DNA from: Anaerolineae bacterium
GTDB taxonomy: Bacteria; Chloroflexota; Anaerolineae; J036; Brachytrichaceae
Assembly (NCBI GenBank): GCA_018500105.2
Contig: JAHBAL020000139.1
Location: 1 to 36,938 of the forward strand
DNA length: 36,938 bases
Reading direction: 5' to 3'
Made by a program: the position numbers and the translations under genes. Positions 9,500 to 17,467 of the stretch are shown in pieces. The stretch's first letter is position 1. Every line of letters starts with the position of its first letter. The notes below the pieces were generated by a model. The model searched no databases. It was not told the DNA's origin and was given only the letters and a program-made list of their open reading frames with translations.

Positions 9500-10411
9500 A
9501 TGAAAGCAAATAACATTCTCGAAACGATTGGCAATACGCCACATGTGCGGTTAAACCGCTTGTATCCACAGGGTTATGAAGTGTGGGTGAAACTCGAACG
9601 CACGAATCCGGGCGGCAGCATCAAAGACCGCATCGGTTTAGCCATGATCGAAGATGCCGAAAAGCGTGGCGTGCTTAAGCCCGATACGGTCATCATCGAA
9701 CCAACCAGCGGCAACACCGGCATCGGTTTGGCGATTGCGGCTGCGGTCAAGGGCTACAAGCTGGTATTGACCATGCCCGAAAGCATGAGCCTTGAGCGCC
9801 GCCGCCTGTTGGCGGCCTACGGGGCCGAATTGGTCTTGACCCCGCGTGAGAAGGGCATGAAGGGCGCGATTGCGCGAGCGGTGGAATTGGCCGCCGAAAA
9901 CCCAAATTCGTGGATTCCGCAACAATTCGAGAACGCCTCGAACCCCGACATTCACGCCCGCACCACTGCGCTTGAGATTTTGAACGACTTCCCCGAAGGT
10001 TTCGACGCGCTGATCACCGGCGTCGGCACAGGCGGTCACATCACCGGCGTGGCCAGCGTGCTCAAGCAACACTTCCCCAATCTCAAGGTGTTCGCGGTCG
10101 AACCCGCTGCCTCGCCTGTCATCAGCGGCGGCAGCCCAGCCCCGCACCCGATTCAGGGCATCGGCGCGGGCTTTATCCCGCAAAACCTCAACACTGGCCT
10201 GCTGGATGGCGTGATTCAGATCACCAAAGATGAGGCGTTTGATTTTGCACGCCGCGCCGCCTTGCAAGAAGGCATTTTCGGCGGCGTATCGTCAGGCGCA
10301 TCCTTGGCTGCTGTCGCCAAAAAACTGCCCGAACTCGGCGCTGGCGCTCGCGTGCTCACCTTCAACTACGACACCGGCGAACGCTATTTGTCGGTAGAAG
10401 GGCTGTTCTAG
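9500..10411 (+). CDS. cysK: Cysteine synthase (O-acetylserine sulfhydrylase, PLP-dependent)
   Basis: The protein is 303 aa from the ATG at 9500; the track's TTG at 9476 lies inside the palindrome. The PLP lysine is in '[11 protein letters not shown]', the substrate loop is 'PTSGNTGIG', the phosphate-binding glycine loop is '[10 protein letters not shown]', and the PLP N1 serine is in '[10 protein letters not shown]'. Length and motifs match CysK. It converts O-acetylserine and sulfide to cysteine. The same family includes cystathionine beta-synthase-like enzymes; the lack of a CBS or heme domain and the cysE neighbour favour CysK. There is no clear Shine-Dalgarno site. Confidence 0.93.
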   Translation: MKANNILETIGNTPHVRLNRLYPQGYEVWVKLERTNPGGSIKDRIGLAMIEDAEKRGVLKPDTVIIEPTSGNTGIGLAIAAAVKGYKLVLTMPESMSLERRRLLAAYGAELVLTPREKGMKGAIARAVELAAENPNSWIPQQFENASNPDIHARTTALEILNDFPEGFDALITGVGTGGHITGVASVLKQHFPNLKVFAVEPAASPVISGGSPAPHPIQGIGAGFIPQNLNTGLLDGVIQITKDEAFDFARRAALQEGIFGGVSSGASLAAVAKKLPELGAGARVLTFNYDTGERYLSVEGLF

Positions 10412-10413
10412 GA

Positions 10414-10594
10414 ATGAGTGATTGACTGAATGAGTGAGTGACTGAATGAGTGAATGGGTGATTGAGTGATTGTTTAGAGATTGCTGTCCGACACATCTGC
10501 ATTCATACTTCATCATTCCCCAATCACTCATTCAGTCATTCACCCATTCCCCCATTCCCCAATCACTCATTCAATCATTCACCCATTCACTCAT
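10414..10594. repeat. TGAGTGA/TGAATGAGTG repeat hairpin
   Basis: The left part is 'gaatgagtgattgactgaatgagtgag...' units and the right part their complement ('cactcattcagtcattcacc...'), with a short unique centre (about 10475-10520). It fills the gap between cysK and the convergent GNAT gene and contains the GNAT stop codon (TCA at 10591). Confidence 0.9.
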
Positions 10595-11088
10595 TTGACA
10601 TCAAAGGCCGTGTGAAAGCTGATTTCGCCGCGCGAGGTGTGGGGGCGCAGGGGGTAAATGCGAAAATGAACGGCGGGGAAGGGCGAATAAAACCGGGCGG
10701 GGCTGGGCAAGAAACCATAACGCTGCAAAATTGCGGGGGTCGCCGAAGGCCAGGGGGCGGGTCCCCCAAGTTGGCGCAAGGCAGCGAGGCCATGCGCCAC
10801 CAATTGCCGCCCAATGCCGCGCCGTTGCAGCAGCGGCGACACCGAGATCGGCCCCAAAGCAAACCACCCCGTGCTGCCATCTGAAATCGTGGCAGGCGAA
10901 AACGCCACATGCCCGACCACCTGCCCCTCATGCTCAGCCACCAGCGACAACGTGAGCGCCCCCTGCTCACGCAAGGCGTTGACAATCAAATGCTCGGTTT
11001 TATCGCTAAACGACATCGGCGCAAACGCCGTGCGCGTCAGCTCGTAAATCGCATCAATATCGTGCGGGGTTTCGGGGCGAATGATCAT
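10591..11088 (-). CDS. GNAT-family N-acetyltransferase (YhbS-like), possibly with compensating frameshifts
   Basis: The protein is 165 aa. 'IRPETPHDIDAIYELTRTAF' and 'LVAEHEGQVVGHVAFSP' are typical of the COG3153/YhbS group. 'ALGPISVSPLLQRRGIGRQLV' is acetyl-CoA motif A with the R/QxxGxG/A loop. After 'LRQLGG' the protein reads 'PAPWPSATPAIL', while the +1 frame reads 'PLAFGDPRNF', closer to the 'LGDPxYY' expected there. The main frame then resumes with 'RYGFLPSP', as expected. Thus a short stretch may be shifted by two compensating indels. The substrate is unknown. The start codon lies 2 bp from the repeat that fills the divergent promoter region. Confidence 0.85.
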   Translation of the reverse strand: MIIRPETPHDIDAIYELTRTAFAPMSFSDKTEHLIVNALREQGALTLSLVAEHEGQVVGHVAFSPATISDGSTGWFALGPISVSPLLQRRGIGRQLVAHGLAALRQLGGPAPWPSATPAILQRYGFLPSPARFYSPFPAVHFRIYPLRPHTSRGEISFHTAFDVK

Positions 11089-11089
11089 T

Positions 11090-11237
11090 TGAATGATGAG
11101 TTATGAGTTATGAATGATGCTATTATCAGTCACATGGAGAGGGAACGAGTAATGAGTAATGAGTAACGAGTGATGAGTCATTACTTGTTACTCGTTACTC
11201 ATTACTCGTCATTCATAACTCATAATTCATCATTCAT
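11090..11237. repeat. Nested inverted repeat filling a divergent promoter region
   Basis: The outer arms (11090-11119 and 11207-11236; TGAATGATGAGTTATGAG type) match with two mismatches. The inner arms use GAGTAAT/GAGTAAC heptamers and their complement. The outer left arm begins 2 bp from the GNAT start and the right arm ends 6 bp from the MoxR start, so the only unique sequence is a short central piece (about 11120-11145). Confidence 0.88.
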
Positions 11238-11242
11238 AGTTC

Positions 11243-12193
11243 ATGCAAAGCATTATTCAGCAACTACGGGCCAATATTCAAAAAGTGATTGTTGGCAAGG
11301 ACGAGATCATTGATTTGGCGCTGGTGGCGCTGCTGTGCGAAGGGCATGTGCTGATCGAGGATGTGCCGGGCACAGGCAAAACCACACTCGCCAAGGCCAT
11401 CGCACGCAGCCTAAATTGCACTTTTCGCCGCATCCAATTCACACCCGACCTGCTACCCAGCGATGTGACCGGTGTATCGTATTTCGATCAAAAAAAGCAA
11501 GCGTTTGAATTTCGGCCCGGCCCCATTTTCGCTAATGTGTTGCTGGCCGACGAGATTAACCGCGCCACGCCACGCACCCAATCGGCCTTGCTTGAGGCCA
11601 TGCAAGAGCGACAATGCACGGTGGATGGTGAAACGTTGGCGTTGCCGCGCCCGTTCTTGGTGCTTGCCACCCAAAACCCCATTGAGCTAGAGGGCACTTT
11701 TCCGCTGCCCGAAGCCCAAATTGACCGCTTTTTGCTGCGCATCAAGTTGGGCTATCCCACCGCCGATGAGGAATTGCAAATTTTACGGCGCTTTGAGCGC
11801 CCGCCCGATGCGCAAGGCGATTTGCTCGACACGTTGGGCAGCGTGATCGAAATTGGACAATTGGCGGCCATGCGGGCCGAGTGTCAGGCGGTGCGGGTCG
11901 AGCGAAGTGTGGCCGACTATATCGTGGCGCTGTGCCGCAACACCCGCGAGGCGGCGGGCGTGATGTTGGGCGTCAGTCCCCGTGGCACGATGGCGCTGTA
12001 TCGCGCCACTCAAGCCTTCGCCGCCATGCGCGGGCGCGGCTTCGTTTTGCCCGATGATGTCAAGACGCTTGCGCCCTACGCCCTCACCCACCGCATCGTC
12101 ATTGACGGGCAAAGCCGCCTGCGCGGTCGCCGCGCTGAAGACATTCTGCGCGATGTGATGGAGCGCACGCCTGTGCCAGTGGATAGCATATGA
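11243..12193 (+). CDS. MoxR-family AAA+ ATPase
   Basis: The protein is 316 aa. Walker A is 'EDVPGTGKTTLAKA', Walker B 'LLADEINRATPRTQSALLEAMQE', sensor 1 'VLATQNPIELEGTFPLPEAQ' followed by the arginine-finger region 'IDRFLLRIKLGYP', and the lid is 'GVSPRGTMALYRATQAFA'. These are diagnostic of the MoxR family, a chaperone-like ATPase thought to help assemble or activate metalloproteins and surface complexes. The DUF58 gene downstream is its usual partner. No VWA-domain gene is present in the window. The TGA stop is the first triplet of the GAGCCTT array. Confidence 0.92.
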   Translation: MQSIIQQLRANIQKVIVGKDEIIDLALVALLCEGHVLIEDVPGTGKTTLAKAIARSLNCTFRRIQFTPDLLPSDVTGVSYFDQKKQAFEFRPGPIFANVLLADEINRATPRTQSALLEAMQERQCTVDGETLALPRPFLVLATQNPIELEGTFPLPEAQIDRFLLRIKLGYPTADEELQILRRFERPPDAQGDLLDTLGSVIEIGQLAAMRAECQAVRVERSVADYIVALCRNTREAAGVMLGVSPRGTMALYRATQAFAAMRGRGFVLPDDVKTLAPYALTHRIVIDGQSRLRGRRAEDILRDVMERTPVPVDSI

Positions 12194-12400
12194 GCCTTCG
12201 GCAGCCTTGAGCCTTGAGCCTTGAGCCTTGAGCCTTGAGCCTTGAGCCTTGAGCCTTGAGCCTTGAGCCTTGAGCTTTGAGCCTTGAGCTTTGAGCCTTG
12301 AGCCTTGAGCTTTGAGCCTTGAGCTTTTGAGTTGTGAGGTTTTTAGCTTGAGAATAAAATATACTCATAGCCTAAAGCTCATGGCTCATGGCTCATGGCT
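12191..12400. repeat. (AGCCTTG)18 heptamer array with short complementary arm
   Basis: From 12203 to 12328 there are 18 tandem 7-mers, 14 AGCCTTG and 4 variants (AGCTTTG, AGCTTTT), preceded by the partial unit carrying the moxR stop codon. A smaller complementary part ('aaagctcatggctcatggct') follows at about 12374-12400. Unlike the others it is strongly asymmetric, as if one arm had expanded by slippage. Confidence 0.95.
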
Positions 12401-12407
12401 GCCTCCT

Positions 12408-13673
12408 ATGACTAACCTCTCCCCCGACCGTATGGAGCGCGTCGTCAGCTTGTTGATGCTGATGGGTGTGATCGGCGTGCTGTGGCGCGTGCCGGCGCTG
12501 ATTGTGCTGGCGGTGTTGCCGTTGATGGTATTTGGCATGGCAACGGTTTTGCAACGGCGCGTGCTACGCCCGATCACCTATCGGCGGCGCATCAGCCAAA
12601 ACCGCGCGTTTGTCGGCGAAACCTTGACTGTGACCAGCGAAGTGACCAACACAGGGCGCTTGCCAGTGCTGTCGCTCGAAATTGTGGATCAGTCGCCGAA
12701 GGGGTTTCAAAAACCAATGATTAATGATCAATGGTCAATGGTTAATGAAGGGAAGACCCAATCCCCAATCCCCAATCCCAATACGTCAGACGCGCTATTT
12801 GAACAGGTATTTTTCTCGCAGTTGCTATCGCTCAAACCGCGTGAACGGGTGCTGCAACATTTTCAAATTCAAACCAAACGACGCGGTTATTTTACTTTTC
12901 CACAGCCTTTGCTCACCGCCACCGAATTATTTGGCCTATTCGAGACCGAGCGCCATGAAAATATTCGGGATGCGGTGCTGGTTTATCCGCGTGTCTACGA
13001 CCTCGACGAAATCGGCATCCCCACTCGCACCCCCAATGGCGCACTTTCGGCCTTGCGACGGCTGATCGAAGACCCCTCGCGCACCATCGGCGTGCGCGAT
13101 TATCAATACGGCGATTCGTTTCGCAGCATCCATTGGAAGGCCAGCGCCCATCGCGGGCAATTGCAAACCCGCGTGTATGAGCACACCAGCGAGCCAACCG
13201 CCATGATTTTGCTCAATGTCATGACGTTTGAAAGCGACTGGGTGGGGGTTGACCCAGAGGTGTTTGAATGGGCAGTATCGGTGGCAGCTAGTTTGTCGAA
13301 ATGGGCGCACGAGTCGGGTTGCATCATCGGCATCTCGTCGAATGGGGCCGCGCCAAATATGCCCGAAGCCATTCAAGTGCGTCCGCGCCGCAGCCCCGAC
13401 CAATTGACGCATGTGCTAGAGGCATTGGCGGTGCTCATTCCGTTCGCCATCGGGCGCTTCGACGAATTTCTCATCAGCGAGCAACGCAGTTTGCCCTACG
13501 GCGCTGCCCTCATCATTATCAGCGCCATGCTCACGCCACAAGTCGAGATTGCGCTACGGCGGCTGCACAACGCTGGCAAGCGCATCGTTCTGGTCATCGT
13601 CGGTCGCCAGCGGCCTGCGTTGGATGGCTTGCCGTTTGCGGCTTATTATGTGGGGATGTTGGATAATTTCTAA
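12408..13673 (+). CDS. DUF58-domain membrane-anchored protein (MoxR partner)
   Basis: The protein is 421 aa from the ATG at 12408; the track's longer start reads through the repeat. There are two N-terminal membrane helices (about residues 10-45), then the extracytoplasmic/cytosolic beta part, then the DUF58 signature 'GVRDYQYGDSFRSIHWKASAHRG' and a VWA-like C-terminal half. DUF58 proteins occur with MoxR ATPases. Their role is unresolved but is linked to envelope or surface-complex assembly. Residues about 103-127 (NDQWSMVNEGKTQSPIPNPN) are encoded by a short-unit repeat in frame. It is followed within 15 bp by the end of the AT-rich island. Confidence 0.88.
   Translation: MTNLSPDRMERVVSLLMLMGVIGVLWRVPALIVLAVLPLMVFGMATVLQRRVLRPITYRRRISQNRAFVGETLTVTSEVTNTGRLPVLSLEIVDQSPKGFQKPMINDQWSMVNEGKTQSPIPNPNTSDALFEQVFFSQLLSLKPRERVLQHFQIQTKRRGYFTFPQPLLTATELFGLFETERHENIRDAVLVYPRVYDLDEIGIPTRTPNGALSALRRLIEDPSRTIGVRDYQYGDSFRSIHWKASAHRGQLQTRVYEHTSEPTAMILLNVMTFESDWVGVDPEVFEWAVSVAASLSKWAHESGCIIGISSNGAAPNMPEAIQVRPRRSPDQLTHVLEALAVLIPFAIGRFDEFLISEQRSLPYGAALIIISAMLTPQVEIALRRLHNAGKRIVLVIVGRQRPALDGLPFAAYYVGMLDNF
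12713..12785. repeat. In-frame repeat inside the DUF58 gene
   Basis: 'aatgattaatgatcaatggtcaatggttaatg' units are followed by three 'aatcccc'-type heptamers (caatccccaatccccaatccc). It adds about 25 polar, low-complexity residues between conserved segments of the DUF58 protein. Confidence 0.75.
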
Positions 13674-13688
13674 TTTTTTATTATTTCG

Positions 13689-14999
13689 CTATTTATCTTC
13701 AAAACTTGAAATTTGAAACTCAAGCTCCAATTGCTGAGCATCCGGCTCAAAAAAATCCTTATTCTGTTTTTCCACATAAGACCATGACAGTTTTGATATT
13801 CCTCTTGAAGGGTCATAATTTTTTTTATAGTCTTCTACGACTTTCCTTGCAGGCAAGAATAATTTATCCAAATTATTTTCTATTTCCTCAATACTCCACC
13901 ATTGCCAATCCTCATTTTGATCAAATTCCTTCAGTTTTGGATTACCGTCATAGTCGCGCAACAAAAAACCTAGTGATAAAACTTTGGGTTTATCTTGAAA
14001 GTGTTGAATGTCACTAGAGATTGGAATAAAATATGACTTTTTATCATCATCGGTTGTTATTTTAGAGACTGTTAGCCCAGTTTCCTCTCTAAGTTCACGC
14101 AAAACACCATTTATTAAGTTCTCGCTGGGGTTAATCTTTCCGCCTGGAACCCCGTAAAGGTCTTTCCCGAATCCCATAATCCTTCTACTAAATAAAAAAC
14201 TTACCTTGCCATTTATTGCATTTTTTTGAAGAACGAGAATATGACAAACAACATACGGTTTTTTTCTTGTTGAATGTATTTTAAAAACAGGAGGATCCAA
14301 AAAAACGGGCTCAACTATCCAGAACAGATTATTATCTCTTTTTATACGATTTTTCTTTAAATCTACAAGCAGTGGAAGGCCGAAAAATGCGTGATACTTT
14401 ATCGGCAAACTAGATTTCCTCTTTGAGCTTTGAAATAAAAAAAAGGAAAGCTGTTCATCTCGATTTTCCGTCTTATCATCAATTGTTTGTTGAACTGTTA
14501 TGCTTGTTGCCGAATTGATACTTGATGTTGATAATGTAAAGTCTTTCGGCTCCCATATATTCAAATTTGGTGGAGAATCGTTTACATCACTTAATTCAGC
14601 ACGTTTTATATATGGCATATCTTGGTCTATCTCACCATCTTTGTAGGCCATCTCAACAAGAGCGTTCAAAACCAAGTTCTTTATATCAGTTGGATATTTT
14701 TGACGAACATGCCAAAGCGAAGGACGTGTTGGGAGATTAATCTTATTAGCCTTGGTTTCGTCTATATTAACAAAATCACAAAGCTCTTGAAGCTGCGGTT
14801 TCTCTGCCAGTTGTTTTGCAAGATCACGTTCACTTTGGATTTTAGTTAAAAAAGGTAACGTTAAAAGTTTAATAAGACTTATAAAGCTATATCCATTATA
14901 TCTATATGATGATAAGTTCTTGCCCCCTCCATTACCCATTTTACCTAACTCAGCCCAATTAACCCTAGAGTAAATCTCCTTTAACTGGTTGTAGTCCAT
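13689..14999 (-). CDS. Transposase-like (DUF772-type) N-terminal domain fused to a Nudix domain
   Basis: The protein is 436 aa, AT-rich and the last gene of the island. Residues about 35-125 ('FISLIKLLTLPFLTKIQSERDLAKQL', 'LQELCDFVNI', 'PTRPSLWHVRQKYP') resemble the N-terminal DNA-binding region (DUF772) of IS5/IS1182-type transposases, but no DDE catalytic domain follows. A polar linker (about 135-200) leads to a C-terminal Nudix domain with an intact box at about 287-309 (GKINPSE, then REL-REETGL). The catalytic glutamates are present. Such a fusion suggests a domesticated transposase domain giving DNA targeting or regulation to a nucleotide-sensing or hydrolysing module. It starts 12 bp after the preceding gene. 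The DUF772 assignment is by pattern only; the Nudix call is firm. Confidence 0.7.
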   Translation of the reverse strand: MDYNQLKEIYSRVNWAELGKMGNGGGKNLSSYRYNGYSFISLIKLLTLPFLTKIQSERDLAKQLAEKPQLQELCDFVNIDETKANKINLPTRPSLWHVRQKYPTDIKNLVLNALVEMAYKDGEIDQDMPYIKRAELSDVNDSPPNLNIWEPKDFTLSTSSINSATSITVQQTIDDKTENRDEQLSFFLFQSSKRKSSLPIKYHAFFGLPLLVDLKKNRIKRDNNLFWIVEPVFLDPPVFKIHSTRKKPYVVCHILVLQKNAINGKVSFLFSRRIMGFGKDLYGVPGGKINPSENLINGVLRELREETGLTVSKITTDDDKKSYFIPISSDIQHFQDKPKVLSLGFLLRDYDGNPKLKEFDQNEDWQWWSIEEIENNLDKLFLPARKVVEDYKKNYDPSRGISKLSWSYVEKQNKDFFEPDAQQLELEFQISSFEDK

Positions 15000-15011
15000 A
15001 TAATTAGCTCA

Positions 15012-16193
15012 TTAACTATTTCGAAGTAATTTAATTAGTGAAGCTATTGTGGTTACAATAACTATTATAGTTTGAATTAATGTAGCCCAATTAGCATAAC
15101 GTGACAGCACAGGATCGGTCGGGTTTAACATCAAAAGCAATGGTGCCGGGACTAGTATTAAGACCAACAATAGAAAAAAAATCAGCCATTTTTTTGTAAA
15201 ACGGCCACCTAATGCTGTCAAAATCTTGCCTTCTTGCTCAAAATTTTTAGCATTTTGGGTTATATATTTTATTAAGTCAATATTCCAGTCCTTAAACAAG
15301 GTCGGGGTCGACTTCATAATTTTCTCGTTATTGCGGCCAGAGCACTTTTCAATTTCCGTTTGATCAAACCAGCGATATGTGTTTATATTAACAACTCTCC
15401 CATTTACATCTAACCGTTTTTCTTTAAGCAACTGTTTTAAATGCTCATTGATATCAACATTTAGAGAGTCAATAACTCGTAATGTATATTCATACCTTGT
15501 AAATGCTCCTGTTGTTTTCGATACCATATCTACTACTTTGACAGGAGGAATAATAGTAGGTTCAATTTTGTATAAATTTTTACTTAATCCCAATTGAGTC
15601 TTCATTGCATCTTCTATCTCTTCACTCACATTAATAGGAGGATAGGGTTTGTTACTTGCTCCAATCAAATGATACTCATCCCATTCCGGATGAAGAGCAA
15701 ATAAAAACACATCTACAACTTGGTAGTTTCTTATTTGCTTGCCCTTAATTAGAACATTTGTAATACTTCTATTGTGAATTGGATCTTTTTCTAAAATTGA
15801 TGAACTATGCTCTCGTAGTTCTTCTAAAATTTTGGTGAATCCTATTGAGAAATTTCTTTCTGCGTCCGTTGAAAATCTAATCTTCAAACCCGATGTGTTT
15901 TTAAAAAATTTTGTCAAACTACCGATCACAAAGTAACTACTTCTTGATGTTACGCGAATAACATCTTCATTCTCGATTCTAAAAATTCCTAATCTCGCAA
16001 AAAAAAAGATAAAAGATTGAATTTGTAACCACTCGCCTAATTTATCAGCTTTAAATTGTGATTTAAAATCATGTAGGCTAATATTGGGCAACTCCGAGTT
16101 GAGCTTAACATGTTCCTCATTTTTTTGCAAGAGGTGCGTTAGAAGATTAGAGATATTTTCGATAAAAACATCATTTTGGCTTCGATTAAACAT
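15012..16193 (-). CDS. Unknown protein: degenerate Nudix-like core with two C-terminal membrane helices
   Basis: The protein is 393 aa and I do not recognise a named family. The N-terminal 110 residues are helical with a possible winged-helix part ('ENEDVIRVTSRSSYFVIGSL'). The middle (about 150-285) has strands in a Nudix-like order: 'VVDVFLFALHPEWDEYHLIG', then 'EEIEDAMKTQLGL' where an active Nudix would have REELGL-type glutamates, then 'FTRYEYTLRVIDSL' and 'NTYRWFDQTEIEK'. It therefore looks like a non-catalytic, ligand-sensing Nudix fold. Two hydrophobic helices at about 336-356 and 368-390 end the protein, separated by a short loop, as in 2TM effectors of nucleotide-dependent defence systems. 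Function is inferred only. Confidence 0.6.
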   Translation of the reverse strand: MFNRSQNDVFIENISNLLTHLLQKNEEHVKLNSELPNISLHDFKSQFKADKLGEWLQIQSFIFFFARLGIFRIENEDVIRVTSRSSYFVIGSLTKFFKNTSGLKIRFSTDAERNFSIGFTKILEELREHSSSILEKDPIHNRSITNVLIKGKQIRNYQVVDVFLFALHPEWDEYHLIGASNKPYPPINVSEEIEDAMKTQLGLSKNLYKIEPTIIPPVKVVDMVSKTTGAFTRYEYTLRVIDSLNVDINEHLKQLLKEKRLDVNGRVVNINTYRWFDQTEIEKCSGRNNEKIMKSTPTLFKDWNIDLIKYITQNAKNFEQEGKILTALGGRFTKKWLIFFLLLVLILVPAPLLLMLNPTDPVLSRYANWATLIQTIIVIVTTIASLIKLLRNS

Positions 16194-16252
16194 AATGCTT
16201 TATTTGAAATGAGATAAAACTTTAGACAGGTGAATTTAAATAAGTTCTTTAG

Positions 16253-17467
16253 TTATAATTTTGGGGACAATAATTGCTTAGTTGCTTCCCATGTAATCTC
16301 TTGCACCTCATCTATGGGATGATTCGCGTCTATCTTTGTTGATTTTATGAAATAAAAATTATTGTCAAATATATCCAGATATGCCTCTCTCAATTTTGTT
16401 ATTTTATCCAGCGTTTCGTATATTCCTGTTTTTCTGCCTCGTGTTTCTATTCTAGAAATTGCATTTTCAGGTGTTACATCATAGAGTAATACTAGATTAG
16501 GAATAGGAATAAATTGATGTTGAAAAGCTACTTGTGCTCTTTCCCAATTATTTTTACATTGATATACTAAGGTGCTAATATAACTGCGGATAGAAATTAC
16601 AATCTTCCCATTGGCTAAAGCCGGTTTAACAACCTTACTAATTTGTTCGTATCGATCTGCCAAGAGCAGATGGCTCATAATAACAGGATCATCTAATTCT
16701 TTATCACTGTTATTCGCCGACGCCCAAGCATTTCGATAATTTTTATACATTTCCGTTGGTTCAGATATGCAAACTACTGAGTACCCCTCCTTTTCAAGGC
16801 GTTTTTTTAACAATTGTGCTTGCGTATCCTTTCCAGAACCACTGACCCCTTCCAACACTATATATTTTCCATTGTGAGTAAATGCCTCAAAAGGTGGCTG
16901 ATATCTTAGATGCTCAAGAAACATTCTTGCCATTAATGTCTCATTTCGCGCAATTTGTTGACTTTCAACAAATAATAAGCTATTCAAACGTTTTGGCATA
17001 CGATTTTGTAAGCGATCCAAAATCTGCGAAACACCACCTCTAGTTTCACCTGCCCATAAGGCAATTCGCAATACCCCCCAAGCTCCAAAACCTGCTAAAA
17101 AATCTGCCTCTTTGAGAATTAAACCTTCAAGAGAGTTAGGTGATAAATCAGGCTGATCATGTTCCTGAATTGCCTGTATAACCCTACGTTTTTGTTCCAC
17201 TGTAAGGTTCACTGAATTTAAAATCTCCTCTGCTTGTCTTATGGAACTATTACGACTAGCTTCGCCATGTAAATTATCTGGATCACTCCGTCCTAGGTCA
17301 TGAAGTAACGTAGCTGCAATGATGACATCTAAGTCGCCTCCATGTCGCGAATGTAAAAAGTTGGCAAAGCTTAGTACACGATCTATGTGCCAATGATCAT
17401 GGCTCACACTTAAAAACTTACTTGCTATGGTTTTCCATAATTTTGCTTCTATTGAGTTATTAATCAT
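16253..17467 (-). CDS. HD-domain phosphohydrolase fused to a thymidylate kinase-like domain
   Basis: The protein is 404 aa. Residues 20-125 form an HD domain: 'SHDHWHIDRVL', 'ATLLHDLGRSDP' (H56-D57) and 'KEADFLAGFG'. Residues 200-404 form a thymidylate kinase-like domain: 'YIVLEGVSGSGKDTQAQLL' (P-loop 207-214), 'SEPTE', and 'LLADRYEQISKVVKPALANG'. The usual DRY after that block is replaced by 'SIRSY' (I293-R294), so substrate binding may differ from dTMP kinase. The HD half would hydrolyse a phosphoester and the kinase half would phosphorylate a (deoxy)nucleotide-like compound. Its first 8 bp overlap the upstream ParB-like gene, indicating translational coupling. Domain calls are strong; the joint role is unknown. 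Confidence 0.85.
   Translation of the reverse strand: MINNSIEAKLWKTIASKFLSVSHDHWHIDRVLSFANFLHSRHGGDLDVIIAATLLHDLGRSDPDNLHGEASRNSSIRQAEEILNSVNLTVEQKRRVIQAIQEHDQPDLSPNSLEGLILKEADFLAGFGAWGVLRIALWAGETRGGVSQILDRLQNRMPKRLNSLLFVESQQIARNETLMARMFLEHLRYQPPFEAFTHNGKYIVLEGVSGSGKDTQAQLLKKRLEKEGYSVVCISEPTEMYKNYRNAWASANNSDKELDDPVIMSHLLLADRYEQISKVVKPALANGKIVISIRSYISTLVYQCKNNWERAQVAFQHQFIPIPNLVLLYDVTPENAISRIETRGRKTGIYETLDKITKLREAYLDIFDNNFYFIKSTKIDANHPIDEVQEITWEATKQLLSPKL

Noticed and set aside
12099-12368. Minus-strand ORF of repeated 'RLKAQGS' units
   Set aside because: It is only the translation of the AGCCTTG heptamer array; 7-bp units cycle through frames and give a 7-residue protein repeat without coding evidence.
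13689-14999. Annotation as an IS5/IS1182 transposase
   Set aside because: Only an N-terminal DUF772-like region is seen; the catalytic DDE domain is missing and a Nudix domain takes its place, with no terminal inverted repeats found around the gene.
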